The position numbers and the translations under genes were made by a program. The notes under the pieces are model-generated. The model was given only the letters and a program-made list of their open reading frames with translations. It was not told the origin of the DNA and did not search any database. Positions 9,131-22,353 of a stretch of 64,000 nt of DNA are shown here, piece after piece; positions within the stretch are counted from its first letter, which is position 1, and each line of letters opens with the position of its first letter. This DNA comes from Lotus japonicus (taxonomy: Eukaryota > Streptophyta > Magnoliopsida > Fabales > Fabaceae), in assembly GCF_012489685.1 (NCBI RefSeq), contig NC_080045.1, forward strand, positions 15,232,901 through 15,296,900, given 5' to 3'.

Positions 9131-11854
9131 TTGGAATCCCTTTTGCACCCCAAGGCGTTCGCCTGTGTGCGTTTGTGTGCACCTGTGCTATTGGTAAAGA
9201 AGAAGGATGGGAAGTCCAGATTGTGTGTGGATTACCGGCAGCTGAATAAGGTGACAGTGAAGAACCGTTATCCGATGCCTCGGATAGACGACTTGATGGA
9301 TCAACTTAGAGGAGCGGTGATCTTCTCGAAGATAGATCTTAAGTCAGGATACCATCAGATCCGAGTCAAGGAATCGGACATCCAGAAGACCGCATTCAGG
9401 ACCCGATACGGGCATTATGAATATCTTGTGATGCCGTTTGGGGTTACTAATGCACCCGCAGTGTTTATGGACTACATGAACAGAGTGTTCAGGCCATTCC
9501 TGGACAAGTTCGTGGTGGTGTTTATTGATGATATTTTGATCTACTCAAAGAGTAAGGAAGAGCATGAAGAGCATTTGCGTCAAGTGCTAGGAGTATTGCG
9601 GAAGAAGGAGCTATATGCTAACGGCTCGAAGTGTGAATTCTGGATGGAAGAGGTGAAGTTCCTAGGTCATGTCATATCAAGTCAGGGTGTGGCTGTTGAC
9701 CCTAGCAAGATCGAGACGATTCTGTCATGGGAGCAACCAAAGACAGCAAGCGACATCAGAAGCTTTGTTGGGCTTGCTGGCTACTATAGACGCTTCGTGA
9801 AGGATTATGCAAAGTTGACTTCACCGTTGACTCAGTTGACAAAGAAGAACCAACCTTTTGCATGGACGGAGAAATGTGAAGAGAGTTTCCAGGAAATGAA
9901 GAAGAGACTGACTACTGCACCGATACTAGCTTTACCCAAGGAAGGAGAACCATATGACGTTTATTGTGACGCTTCACACAATGGGTTGGGTTGTGTAATG
10001 ATGCAGGAGAAGAAAGTGATTGCTTATGCCTCGCGACAGCTGAAGATTCATGAGAAGAATTATCCTACGCATGATTTGGAGTTGGCTGCTATAGTATACG
10101 CTCTCAAGATTTGGAGACATTACCTGTATGGTAGTACGTTCACGATCTACAGTGATCACAAGAGTCTGAAGTATTTGTTTGATCAGAAGGATCTGAACAT
10201 GAGGCAACGAAGGTGGATGGAATTTCTTCAGGATTACGAGTTTGACCTACAGTATCATCCGGGGAAAACTAATGTGGTAGCTGACGCTCTTAGTCGAAAG
10301 GTTATACATGTATCCTCGTTGATGGTCAAGGAGTTAGAATTATTGGAGGCGTTCCGAGATCTGAGTTTGGATGTGAAGATAGCTCCCGGGAAACTTAGTT
10401 TCGGGATGGTGACGGTGTCGAGTGGGCTCTTGGATGAGATCAAATCGAAGCAAGAGACTGATGAAGGATTACTTGAGTGGCGCAAACTAGTTACTCAAGG
10501 GAAGGCACCGGAGTTCGCTATCGGAAACGATAACATACTGCGTTGCAAGGGACGGGTTTGTGTACCCAATGACGCAGCTATGCGAAGATTAATCTTGGAT
10601 GAAGGTCACAAGAGCAGGTTGAGCATTCACCCGGGGATGAACAAGATGTATCAAGACCTGAAAGTTCATTTCTGGTGGCCTGGAATGAAGAAACAAGTAG
10701 CTGAGTATGTTTCTACTTGCTTGACATGTCAGAAAGCGAAGGTAGAGCATCAGAAGCCCGCAGGGAAGCTGCAACCACTAGATGTCCCAGAGTGGAAGTG
10801 GGACAATATTTCTATGGACTTTGTGACGGCTTTACCTTTAACTCGGAGGAAGTTCGATGCAATTTGGGTTGTTGTTGATCGTTTGACAAAGACCGCTCAT
10901 TTTATCCCGATCAACCTGAAGTACAAGGTGGAGAAATTGGCGGAAATTTATGTGGCTGAGGTTGTGCGTCTACATGGTGTACCGACCAGCATCGTGTCAG
11001 ACAGAGATCCGAGGTTTACCTCTCACTTTTTGGGGAGCCTTGCAGCAGGCCCTCGGAACTAAGTTGAGGTTGAGCTCTGCCTATCATCCCCAAACCGATG
11101 GGCAGACAGAGAGGACAATCCAGTCGCTGGAAGATTTGCTACGGGCCTGTGTGTTGGATCACAAGGGCAGTTGGGATGAGATGCTGCCATTGATCGAATT
11201 CACTTACAACAATAGTTTCCATGCGAGCATCGGCATGGCACCTTACGAAGCTTTGTACGGTCGGAGGTGTCGTACGCCCTTATGCTGGCATCAAGATGGA
11301 GAAAATTTGGTGATTGGCCCGGAATTGGTGCAACAGACCACCGAGGAAGTCAGGAGAATTCAGGAAAAGATGAGAACCGCGCAGAGTCGCCAAAAGAGTT
11401 ACGCCGACAACCGACGGAAGGAGTTGGAATTTCAGGCCGGAGACCATGTCTTCTTGCGGGTTACCCCGATGACAGGTGTCGGAAGGGCAATCAAGTCCAA
11501 GAAGCTTACTCCGAAGTTTATTGGGCCGTACCAGATCACAGAGCGAGTTGGACCGGTGGCGTTCAGGATCGCCCTACCACCGTTCCTATCCAACATCCAT
11601 GACGTTCTTCATGTGTCGCAGTTGCGAAAGTACATGGCAGATGATTCACATGTGATTACGCCAGACGATATACAGCTGAGAGATGATCTGACAATGGAGC
11701 ACCCATCAAGATCGTCGACCGAAGCATAAAGCGCTTAAGAAACAAGGAGGTGCCTTTAGTGAAGGTCGTGTGGAACCAAGAGACTGGCGACGCGACCTGG
11801 GAGTTAGAGGATAAGATGCGGGAGTCACACCCCGATTTATTTGTAAACCCTTAA
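9131..11854 (+). pseudogene. pol: Chromovirus pol of B: reverse transcriptase, RNase H, integrase, chromodomain
   Basis: The first open part (9131-11062) begins inside the reverse transcriptase N-terminus, with an aberrant leader before [19 protein letters not shown]. It keeps the catalytic FIDDILIYS box. RNase H follows ([31 protein letters not shown]), then the integrase zinc region (H...H...CLTCQKAK) and the first catalytic aspartates ([12 protein letters not shown]). An extra T in a T-run near 11030 shifts the frame; the second part (10950-11729) carries the rest of the core (AYHPQTDGQTERTIQ with the catalytic Glu) and the GPYQI/HVSQLRKY tail. A second shift near 11700 leads to a chromodomain-like end (KVVWNQETGDATWELE) stopping at 11854. 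Gag and protease are deleted. Closest to the Tekay/Del-type chromoviruses by domain order. Confidence 0.93.
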
Positions 11855-11876
11855 GTTTCGAGGGCGAAACTATTTT

Positions 11877-11887
11877 AAGGGGGGTGG
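11877..11887 (+). promoter_or_regulatory. Polypurine tract of element B
   Basis: AAGGGGGGTGG lies just before the 3' LTR at 11891, where the plus-strand primer is expected. Confidence 0.75.
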
Positions 11888-11890
11888 TAT

Positions 11891-14486
11891 TGTAAGGCCC
11901 TAAGTTCAATTTGGAACAATTTTATGGAAGTTTGAATAAAATTGAAGTTTTTGGCTATGTTTGATAACTGGCAGATTAGAACTGTCAACTTGTGTGAATT
12001 TTTAGAGGGTCTTAACGACTTCATTTGGGAAAACTTCCTTCATGAGAGTTGTAGCCCCTCAAGTCTAGAAAATTCTCCAAGTGGTTTCGTGTCGATCCGA
12101 TATCTGTAGCTCCAGATATCCCCGTTTTAGTGAACGTAGTTCCGGCTGTACAGTGCCAGCGGGATTATTACATTGTTTTTCTTCTAAGTCCGAATTTAAT
12201 TATGAATTTACCTTTGAGGGCTTAGGTTTTAGTAAGTTTCAGGTCTGATTAGGTAATTAAATTGGTGGGTTAAGGTTGAACTTGGGTCGGGCTTGTGGAA
12301 AAACAAAACCCTAGCCCACTTGTGGGTTGCATGGGATTTTAGCCAAGGGGGGAAACCCTATTCTTCCACAATCAGAAAACAGAGATACACTACAGCACCT
12401 TCACGTGAAAAACAAAGAGAGAGCAGAAGAGAGAAAAGAGAGAACGTGTGAGAGAAGAGAAGGGAGCCGCCGCCCAAGCCACCACCATTGTCGCCGGTCA
12501 CGCACGCGAGCAAGGGAGAGAGCGCGAGTAGAGAAGGATTCGCGAGGGAGAGGAAATAGAGAACGAGGACAGCAGCTTTTGAACCTTCTTTCCATCTCCA
12601 AACTTCTGTTTTTCCATCACCAAACAAGGTAAGGGCTGGTTCTAGGAATGGGTAGGTTCTTTAGGGAATATGCCATGAATTGCCATGAGAAACAACTTGA
12701 GTTTTGGACTGTTTTTGCATGATTTCCTGTACATGCTTGCTTGCTGGAATTTTTCTCTTGAAAAGCCATGAATATGATCCTCAAACGTTGTTTATGATCT
12801 GAATCTATGATTTTATGCGAGTTGCCATGGTATTTGTTAAGTTTTGTGCTATTTTACACTTGTTATAACATGATCCTTGCTAAATGTTTGGTTCTGAAAT
12901 TTTGAGTAGATATTTGGGTTGTTGGGGCTGTACCAAGATTTCCATGATCAAAGGGGAAGGAAGGAAAATTATTTTTGAAAACCATAGAGCCATGGGAGTT
13001 TCGCTGCCAGTTTCCTGTACTGGACAGCGGACTTCAGAGCCCCTTTTTACCTGTTTATGGTCATCAAATGAAAAAGTGATTAAAATGAAAGTTGTAGATT
13101 TTCGAAATATCTTTCCAGACATATAAAAATCATAATTTTTGGTTTAGTAATGTGATCTGGGGGTAGTGTTTAGTAACTGTCACACCTGCTGTCTTCCTGT
13201 TCCGGACAGTTAGCTTTAAGGCCTAATATCACCTAATTCTGGGGCTCAAATGAAAATGATTTTAACTAGAGAGTTGTAGATATTTAAAATAGCTTTCTAG
13301 AAAGGTATCATATGTGATTTTTGGTTGAAAGATGCATTCTGTGGCTCTATTTTTGTGAAAGTTGTTTCTGCTGTCAATATGTTGAAGTTGCGATGATATA
13401 TTATGCATGAGTGAATGTTCTTGCGTTCCTTTACGTGGATTATATTTATTTTCTGAGTTAATGGTTCAAGGGTCGCTCACCTAGCCGTAATTCCCTTGTA
13501 ACCCGTGAATGTTGTGTTGTGAAGGTTTGTATAAAGAGTATGATAAGACTCTAGGATTGATTTTAGAGACTTAACAAAGAGAAAAGTGTAATAAACTCGC
13601 TTGCAAGTAAATGTGAATAATTGGACATAGGTCTGGTGAGGACTATGGACCATGAGAACGATGGTACCTTGCACGCGAGGGTGTTTTGTGGGTTGTACGG
13701 TGAGTCCCCACGTGATTGGCTGACTGCGGTCGCCTTGTGATTCTGTGGACGTACGGTGAGTCTGGCGGACGGTGAGTCCCCCCACATGATTGAGGGTTGT
13801 ACGGTGAGTCCCCTCCGAGATTTGTTCATCTGCGGATGATCGTGATTATGGCCATGGAAGTTTTGGTGGGTTGTGTGAAGTGAGATTCCGTTAGTAACTG
13901 ACTCTTTCCCATAAAAGACATATAATGTACTTATATTATATATGTTGTTGTTGATTTTGTCATTATCATTCTTTTGTTGGACCTGACCCTGCTTGTTTGC
14001 TATGTGTTTGTTTGGGGGGGGTAGATGGTCGTGAAGATAATGGCGATGACTCATTCTTGGGAGTTGATGCTACGTGACGTGCCAATACTGGATGACAACT
14101 ACACTTCTGATGAAGAGGAAGAAGATAAAGAGGAAGGGGTCAAGGATATGGTTGGGTTTTGAGACATCCATTTTTCTTTTGGGTTGAGAGTACCGAGTTT
14201 TGGAAGTATTGAACCATTACTTTATTTTAGTTGCGATAGTTTAACTTGATGTAATTTACTTTGAAGTTTTCTTCCGGTTATTTATTTCATACTCTTTTCA
14301 ATGATTAATAAAGTTGAGGTTTACGTTGATGATTATTTCCGCAAGTTTGAAATGGTTAAGTTTCGAGAATTTTGTAAAATTGAACTTTTATCATTAATTC
14401 GAGATTAATAAGTGAATCGACGAAAACTCTTTACGAAAATTGGTTAACTAGTTACTGTGTGACACCCGAGAAATCGGGGCGTTACA
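11891..14486 (+). repeat. 3' LTR of element B (2596 bp)
   Basis: Nearly identical to 6261-8856. Differences found by eye include 12065 (C for A), 12535 (A for G), 13109 (A for T) and one-base changes in A and G runs. It carries the same leader donor and acceptor and the short acidic ORF (14025-14162). The right CTAAA duplication follows at 14487-14491. Confidence 0.95.
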
Positions 14487-16387
14487 CTAAATAAGTTGGA
14501 TTTAATCAGGTTTTAGATGATACCTTGATGGTAGCGAGATTGAGAAGAATTAGCTCTGAACTAGATTGTTATAGTCGAGTTCGAGGAATAAGTTTTGCTA
14601 AGCGTTTGATTAATATGTGGAGACATTATAGTCTTAAGAGATGAATTTTCGCTTGAAAAGTGTTGAATTAATGATTAAGTTGGAGAAAGAAAGTTTTAGC
14701 ATAAGTTGAATACTTGAGGTTGTTGATATGGATTCCAAAGAAATATGCTGAGATTACTAAGTGAGATATACTAAGTTGGATTGAAATCTTAGGGTTAAGA
14801 TTGAATCTTGAGAGCCGAGAATCACGTACGAGTAGGAGATCTTATGGTTGTAGGTGTGACAATAGGAGTTGAATCTTAGAAGATTGAAGACCTGAAGGTG
14901 AGTTTCGGGTTAAGACCATTGAGGTGTAGTATAAGAGAGATCTTGAAGTAAGGGAATTCTGGGTTGTGTGGAGTGTTAAGGTTGGTGATCGATTGATGTT
15001 GATGATGAGGTTGCGGACATAATGACCATGTGATAAGATTTGAATGATGTTAGCATAATAAGTTATGATTATGGATATCAGGACCAAGGGGTGAGTGTGG
15101 AAGCATGACGACACTTATCAGGTCGTTGGGTAAGTGAAGGAGTTATAGTTTTTAAGAAACGGATATTCATTTAAGAAGTATTGAAGGATTAAAGGTCATT
15201 AGAGGACCAAACTTGGTGAAGGTTTAGGCTTTAAATCTATGAATGTCTATCTAAGGTGTGTACGACTCGAAGTTTGTCAGAATTTGATTGAGGGATTAAG
15301 AGGTTGATTGACAAGATGGTGATTGAGTGACAAAAAGGAAAGTGTTAGTATTAAGATGAATACTTGAAGTTGTTATGTTTGGACAAGTTTCTTAGAGCTT
15401 AAGAGTGGATGAAACTTTGTTATGGATTTTGATGATGCATATTACGGTTAACAAGTGAATTTTACTAAGTTGAATGAGAATCCTAGGGCTAAGGTTGACC
15501 TAATGAGCTGAGATTCATGTACACATAAGAGATTTAGTGGTGTTAGCGGTTACGATAACAGTTAAATCTCAGAATGTTGAAGGATTGGATGATAAAATGG
15601 CTAGTTAAGTCCCTTGAGGTATAGTTATGATTTAATCTTCTAGAGGATAAGTCTCGATTTGTGCGAAGTGTTAGGGATTTCAGTAAGTGTAAATAGGTTT
15701 GAGTGAGGGAAGTTGTAAGGAAGAAGACGATAATACTGGATTGTTAGATATTAAGAAGAGGATTATCTTATAAGTTGTTGATAAATTGATGTTGAAGGGG
15801 ATAAGATTAGTGAAGGACAAGAAATAAGGACATAAGTCGAGCTTTAATTCGAATAGTGACTAAGTAGAAGTGTGATTTCTTGGTGTGTGTAAAAATAGTT
15901 ACGAAGTTACAGGTGTTTTAATGGACTAGCGGTTTCCAAGGGGGAGGATTCGTCTAGAAGTTATCGAACGAACAAGTGGAGTTTTGGACTGTAGATGAAG
16001 ATCACGAGGACAAGTTGAGTATCTACTTTGAGATGACAGAGAGGCACTGAGTTTAAGAAGAATTCCGGACGACCGAAAGTAAAGAAGTAAGTGGCTAAGG
16101 TTGTGCGACTGCACGGAGTGCCAACCGGTATCATTTCAAGCAGAGGTCCGACGCAAGTAATCGAGTCAGACGACATGAGGTTGAATGATGTTTTGTCTTT
16201 TGAGACGCCGACAGTTAGCAGTGGGGATAGAAGAGTGAAACAGTTAAGGGGAAAGCAGATTGCTTAAGTAAAGATTATGAGGAACAATGACACAGGCACT
16301 ACTACATGAGAATTGGAAGATAAGATCGAGGAACTGTATTCCGGACTTTTCGCAGAACTCTGAGTTTCGAGGACGAAACTTTCTTTT
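14487..16387 (+). pseudogene. pol: Decayed interior of A right of B, with integrase and chromodomain traces
   Basis: Most of 14492-16080 has no coding signal and is a stop-rich, low-complexity purine/T mixture. Around 16090-16150 a segment reads [10 protein letters not shown] followed by a damaged SRGP, matching the integrase motif seen intact in B ([10 protein letters not shown]). Around 16285-16365 a WELEDKI followed by a tail resembles the chromodomain end. The final bases before the purine tract (TTTCGAGGACGAAACT) mirror the B sequence before its tract. These traces show A was once a complete chromovirus. Confidence 0.6.
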
Positions 16388-16398
16388 TGGAGGGGAGT
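16388..16398 (+). promoter_or_regulatory. Polypurine tract of element A
   Basis: The purine-rich TGGAGGGGAGT just before the 3' LTR at 16401 is in the right place to prime plus-strand synthesis. Confidence 0.7.
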
Positions 16399-16400
16399 AT

Positions 16401-19400
16401 TGTAAGACCTGGATTTTCAGAACAAGTTAAGTTTCCGACTCACACGTAGAATCAGTGTAAGCGTGACAGAAGTTTGACATTTGAGAAAGATTAATGAAGA
16501 AGAAAGTTCAGGAATTGCTTGAGGAATGTTGCGTAGTTGTTTTCGGAGTTAGTGCGAGTCGTCTGCACACCTGCCTTATGGCGAGCGTGTCCAGAATAGG
16601 CTATTTCGCTCTTAAAGCAACGTTTTGAGTGAGCTTTCGAACTCTCGGAAAATTTAAAGATTCTCTTTGTTTTTCCATCGACCAGCGTTTCATTTCGGAA
16701 CTCTGGACTGTACGCACGATAGGTTTCACTTTCCGGAAGCTCGACGACTCTAATTTCTTTGCTTCGAAACCCTAGTTTTGAGCGAAGGATGAAGACTTTT
16801 TCTATTCGGGACTTCTAACGAAGATTCCATCTGCGTTGCCAGACTTGTTTCGACATTTCCAATCTTTCTTCTGTTGGAAGTTTTGTCGTCTGAGCATCAC
16901 AGCAAAAAGTAGTTTTTCGGGACAGACTAACTTACACCGCTTTTGGCGTTTTGGATATCGTTTTTCCCAAATCTTAGATAATTGTTTTGAGTTCTGGAAT
17001 TCCGACGCCAGAATCTCTCTTAGAATTCCTTGGTGAACGTGCTGCAAAAATCGGAATCGCGAAATTTTCATTTTCCCGCGATTTCGCCTGCCTATAAATA
17101 GCTCGAAAAGCAAAAATTCCTTCATTTTCTTCCTATTGTGGCCGAATTTCGTGGAGAGCAAGGGGGGAGGAGATTTTCGCGAAAACTTGACTGATCTTCG
17201 TGCAGTTCGTCCCTACTTCTAGGTATCGAGGTAACTAACACGATTCCTACCTCTGATTGTTGTTTCTGTTGCGTTTTTGAAGTCGTTTCTGTGCTCACAG
17301 TTTTGAGCTTTTTCTAAAATTGTCCGTTTTCTTCGATTTCTTGCTTGGGTTATGTTCTCTAGGTTCCCATGAGCCTAAAACCTCTGTCAGTAATCGCCGA
17401 TTGTGATCCAGTTGTCCAGGATCTGAAAAACTGTTTCAAAACCCTTTTTGCTCACATTTCGAAACTTTATTGTCGAAAAGACTTAATCTGACTTCGTGCC
17501 TTTAGGATTTGTTGTCACGGATGTCATGAGGATCGTTGCTGTCAAATTTGTTTTCAGAACTGATAACTTTGAAGTTTTGAGCCTTTATTTTGGACCAAAA
17601 TGCCCTTGGATAGTCATATTTCGACCCGATTGTCCGAAAATTGTTCCGACAGTTTCTTTGCCTTAGTTTTATCCTAAAACTACCTTGTGAATTGATTTGA
17701 TCAAAGAAAAAGAGCCGAAGCCCTTTTTCCTTTGAGGCCGTGGACTATTTCCTTTAGGGGGGAGTTTTTCGGTTTCGAAAACTTGTCTTTTCGTACCTGA
17801 TTGTCCTATTCTGAAGCTTTAATGCTTTGTCTATCGTTTATGTATTGTTTTGCGATCGAACTAATCGATTTTGTTTGGATTCTGCTTTGTTTTTCTCCGA
17901 GGTTCAGTTGAGGGAACTTTGGAAGACTCAGAGCAATTGTTTGAGGAGAACTTTGTTTGCGAAGCTGGAACAGCTCGAGGTTAGGGCAACTTACTATATC
18001 AGCTATGATTGCATGATAGGCGTCGATAAATTCTACTTATGCTTTATCTGATGTTGTTTATGATGTTATGATACTTTTCCATAACTTGTGATGTTGTGCT
18101 TTTGTTGGATTGTGCGTTTTGACGCGACTTCGGAGTGGAGATTCATTGATCTGGTGATCTTTGATATTTTGGGTTGGATGAGCAACCCTAGGCAAGTCCA
18201 AATGAGGGGTTTGAGACCTAGCCTGGTTGGTATTTGTTGGTTTACTTAGACTTTCCCCGGGAAACTTCTTTTGGGTGGTTGGTTTTCGGAAAACGTAGAA
18301 GGATTAGAATTTCGAAAACTAAAGACTTGGGAAACCTAGATTTTGAGAAATAAACTCATAACCTGACTAATCTGAATTGAAATCATTTTTATTAACGTTT
18401 AAGTATAGGAAAACTGAAGGGGAAAATATTTACGAAAGACGGGGAAAAGTCGACCTTTGTTGTGAGTTATTGGAATTGGGTAAAGCCACTAAGGTGAGCT
18501 ATGGTGATGATTGAAAGTCACCGAGTACTTTACGTACTCTTGTTGATGGGATTGTGTTGTATTGACCGACACTAATCCCTTGGGTTCTCTTGTTGTTGGA
18601 GCGGTGTTGTATTGACCGACACTTAGCGCTCTTGTTGTTTGGGCTGTGTTGTATTGACCGACACTAGACCCTTGTGTATTCTTGTTGGTGGAGCTGTGTT
18701 GTATTGACCGACACTTACTCCGAGTTGTGTTGTATTGACCGACACTAACTCATGGGTTTGTTGAGATTGGGTTGTGAGCTAAACACTTTCGTGGTAAGGG
18801 CGATTCGTTGTTTGGCTAACCACGTTGCATTCAATCGGGTGAATAACGGGAATGGTTCACCTGTGCATATCATGGTGAATAACGGGAATGGTTCACCTTG
18901 CATAAATGATGAATAACGGGAATGGTTCATCATATGGTGAATAACGGGAATGGTTCACCAAGGATGAATAACGGGAATGGTTCATCCAGGATGGATTTCA
19001 TCCAGGATGGATAACGGGAATGGTCCATCCATAGTGAAGAACGGGAATGCTTCACTTGTGGCGAACGGGAACGCGTCACAAATCCGGATTCATATTGTGC
19101 ATTTCACGCATACATTCATGCTGACTGAGACTGTGTGCTGTTTGTTTATTGAAGCAATGTTAGAGCCATAACATGCTAGGATTACTTATATGCTTATATA
19201 ACAACTTATATATATACCCTGTCACATGTTGAGTGTATATGTACTTATTGCTGTGAGTTGACCCTAGCGCCTTGGCTTTGTTTGTATGTTTGTGTTTGGG
19301 CGGTCGGCCTGCTGCCAGATGTCGATGGCCGACTGGTTCTCGGTGGTCTCTCCCTCGGGGGGGGATCAGATATGAGCTGCAGGATCGGGATGCCCCACCG

Positions 19401-20014
19401 CTTGGGTGATCGATGTTGCTGGTCACCGGGCGACGTATCGGGGAAGGGTCATGGAGGACCGGACTGACGAGCGTGGACGTCTGACGAAAGGAGTTCTATG
19501 GCGCATGGAGTTGAGCTTCAACTTGCCGACTTCAGATCGTTGTGGGTTTGGCACTGGGAGGTTAGGTTTGGGCAGGCGTCATGTTTTGTGTAGAGCTCTG
19601 ATTCGTTTTGCTTTTGGGATCGGGTAGGTTTCCGACGCATGACTTTTCGTGTGGTTCTCTTACTGAGGGATCACAGTGAGTCAGTTGGACCATAGGGGTC
19701 TTTGCTTAGGCCATATTGAGGCCGACTTTCTCCTAGTGGTTTGTAATTATAATTTTCTCACTTACACTTCTGGGTCTGTATATATTTGCCTACGGGCACA
19801 CTGCTTTGGAGTCACTGCGAGTGCGCGTGACATGGAGTGCAGCTGAGGCTGTACATGTATATATGTTGTATATCGGTTAGTTTAGTAGTTGGGTTTTGTC
19901 TTTACTTCCTTATCGTTTTGATTTAAAGGATAGAAAACGAAAAAAAATTACCTGTTTTCCGCGTAAAGATTATTTTTGGTTACTAAAGTGACACCTGGAA
20001 ATCGGGGTGTTACA
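16401..20014 (+). repeat. 3' LTR of element A (3614 bp)
   Basis: Same length as the 5' LTR with about a dozen differences. It keeps the E2F/TATA core (17072-17101), hairpin array I (18523-18745), hairpin array II (18838-19080) and the broken LTR ORF (19319-19627). It ends TTACA and is followed by CTTCG (20015-20019). Confidence 0.95.
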
Positions 20015-20019
20015 CTTCG

Positions 20020-20389
20020 GTTCAAAGAGGACTCTGGATTTTTTTTCTAGACCTAGGATTTTGGGGTTTTAATTTGGAAAATTGATTTTTGAATAGTTTG
20101 ATGAAGTGGAAAAGTTAAAGAGGGAGGAGGAAGATGAAGAAGATGATGAAAGAGGGAAAATGAAGTGAATGAAATTGAAAATTAGTAGATTTTGGATTCC
20201 TTTTCTGAAAAATGTTGAAGATAAGAATGGTGATGGTGAAGAACATGGGTGTACGAGGTGGAGGAGTGCTGGTTGAGGGGGAGGAGGAGTGGAGGTTGAG
20301 GGAGAGGGAACAAAACTGTAGCAAGAGAATTATTATTAAATTAAAAAATCAAGTTTTTTAATGAAAATATTATGTGCAAAAAAGCCACG
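20020..20389. other. Intergenic flank right of A
   Basis: AT-rich and purine-rich DNA with a GGA/GAGG-repeat stretch (20120-20300). No coding or RNA signal is seen. It is the continuation of the host sequence at 1-364. Confidence 0.5.
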
Positions 20390-22353
20390 TCAGATTTCCG
20401 TTAGTTTTTTGATGGAAGATGGACGGGAAACCAATTCTGCAAACAGATGGACTACCTCATACGGAATTGAAGCAAAACTCTCAAGTGCACAAGCGCAAGG
20501 TAGTCCATGAGTAACTTTCAACAAGCAACCACATGCCTCGCCATCACCCTTCATTATGTTATGTTCATCGTGCATGAGCTGCAGGGCCTTTCTAGACACA
20601 AATCCCCAGACATTTTTATACATGGAGGCCTTGAAACAGTGCTCTACAATGTGAATATTGCGCTCGAGAGATGCTAGTATTTCATTGTGTCGTACAATGG
20701 TCAACCTATCCACTGCATCCCATGAGGCGCACAAGTCACCCTTGTTGTCTTTAAGCATCGTCTTCAAGGTTGAGTGTGCACATTCAGCCCTGCATACAAA
20801 CAACGTACCTTATCACTTTCTAGTCTTAAACATCTAAAACAAGTAATAAAGCAGGTCTATCAAATGTAAAACATATCACAAGTAATAAACTATGCATTGT
20901 ATCTGTTACTTGTTGTTCCAAAATGTGTCATAGTATTTGTCTATGCATTCACAAATTTCTCATTGTGCTTTAGCCATGTAGTAGAAAAATAGAATGTGAA
21001 GTTTGGGTAGTTTTTACACGTGGCACACATGTCCTTCCAGTCCTCATCAAAATGTTTCACTGTTTCAACATTTATCAGGTCTTTCCACTTGTTCATCACT
21101 AAACCAGCAAAATTGTCTGTGTCAATCCACAATTTGCACTTTGCATCAACATTCTTGTTTATGTGGAACCGACATAATAAATGGCTATAATTGGGAATGG
21201 TTTGTTGAACAACACTCAGTAAAGCCAAATCTCTGTCAGTCACAATCACTTGAGGTAATCTGACATTTTCGGCAAGAAGAGACTTCATACATTCCAAGGC
21301 CCAAATATAGTCATCTGTGTGCTCGTGAGTCATGTAGCAAAATGCTATGGAGAAAGTTAAACCAGTAGAAGTAAGGCCAGCGACTTCAAGCAAGGGGATC
21401 CGGGATCTGTTTGTCTTGTACGTGCAATCCATGATGACCACATGAGGGAATGTGTTGAAGAGTCTGACAACATCAGGATGAGCCTAGAAAACATCTCTAA
21501 TGACGTCTGAATCGTCTTATTGTCTTTCGAAGTGAACATATTTTCCTTCTGTCAACTTCTTCATCAAATGTTGCATTTCTATCAATGGCCCCCGAGCGAA
21601 TTTTTTAAACCTTTTGGTACAACTGTAAACTTGAGTGATTGTAGTCAAGTTACCTGGATTTTTTTTCCTTCAAAGACACTAGCATGTGTCTCGGTGCAAC
21701 CCAAGGCTTAGCCATGGTTTCCACATGCCCCTTCTCTTCTTTTGTTAGTCGACCAACGTACGAGTGGCCAACTAGCAATCTAGCTGGTTCATGGTTGTGT
21801 AAACCGAACATCACTTTCAGCCACCATCCTCTATCACCCTCCGTAGGTCGTCCTTTCAGTCTAAAAGGACAACCACACTTCTTGTTCTGGTGGTTTTGTA
21901 CTTGAATGTATACGGGTCTTTGTACGGCCTGTACACACCATGCCTCTCGCACTACAACATAACAAATACTTTTCCTCCATTTATTCCATTATCAGACCTT
22001 GTGATTACCAAAACATATCCATTCTCCTTCCCAACATCCCGAGCCCATTAGAGAAGATCATCACGAGTATCAAATATCTATTCAATGATAACATATTGCT
22101 TTAGAAACAAAACCTCCTACCAACCATCACTAAACAAGACTATCACTATTTATATATAAATCATTCAAATACAAAGTAGTATGTTGTTCATCACTAATTA
22201 TTCAATGAATATCTGATCAGTTGCAAATAAATGTGCGGCATCCACACTTATACATGGGGGCACCCACGGAGTGATACTACTAGGCTCAACATTTCCAACA
22301 TCATATGCGTCTTGAAGCAGCCTATCTTCGTCATACAAGTATGGGTTTGTCAT
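20390..22353 (-). pseudogene. Mutator-like (MULE, FAR1-type) transposase pseudogene
   Basis: A broken minus-strand transposase. A possible first exon starts at ATG 22353 and runs to about 22205. A FAR1-like DNA-binding part follows (about 22080-21650; CGCPFRLKG, GLHNHEPA, GHSYVGRLT), with in-frame stops. The MULE catalytic domain (21500-20941) holds the first two acidic residues, in MDCTYKTN and VTDRDLAL, plus CRFHINKN. The last part (20803-20390) begins RAECAHSTLK, with the likely third catalytic Glu, and has a SWIM-like zinc signature (GDGEACGCLLK...LPCACALES). Stops and a frame break between 20941 and 20803 disable it. An intact enzyme would cut and paste DNA in the nucleus. I could not find the terminal inverted repeats. 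Confidence 0.88.

Larger units (their letters stand above)
6261..14486 (+). mobile_element. Element B: recent gypsy chromovirus lacking gag and protease, nested in A
   Basis: 8226 bp, flanked by the 5-bp duplication CTAAA (6256-6260 and 14487-14491). The LTRs are 2596 bp each and differ by about seven substitutions and two single-base indels, so insertion is very recent. The interior is only 3034 bp and encodes polymerase from reverse transcriptase to chromodomain; gag and protease are missing. It lies in the same orientation as A. The missing genes and two frameshifts mean it must have been mobilised by proteins from a related copy. Confidence 0.96.
365..20014 (+). mobile_element. Element A: Ty3/gypsy chromovirus, non-autonomous, hosting nested element B
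   Basis: A complete LTR retrotransposon of about 19.65 kb including the nested B element (about 11.4 kb without it). Both LTRs are 3614 bp, start TGTAAGACC and end GTGTTACA. The flanks carry a perfect 5-bp duplication CTTCG (360-364 and 20015-20019). A primer-binding site matching initiator tRNA-Met and a purine tract sit at the expected ends of the interior. The chromovirus assignment rests on a Ty3-type reverse transcriptase remnant and a chromodomain-like tail. Order of remnants is gag, reverse transcriptase, integrase, chromodomain. I count about 12 differences between the LTRs (about 0.3 percent), so insertion is recent, yet no pol gene is intact. The copy was therefore probably already defective when it moved. 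Confidence 0.95.
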
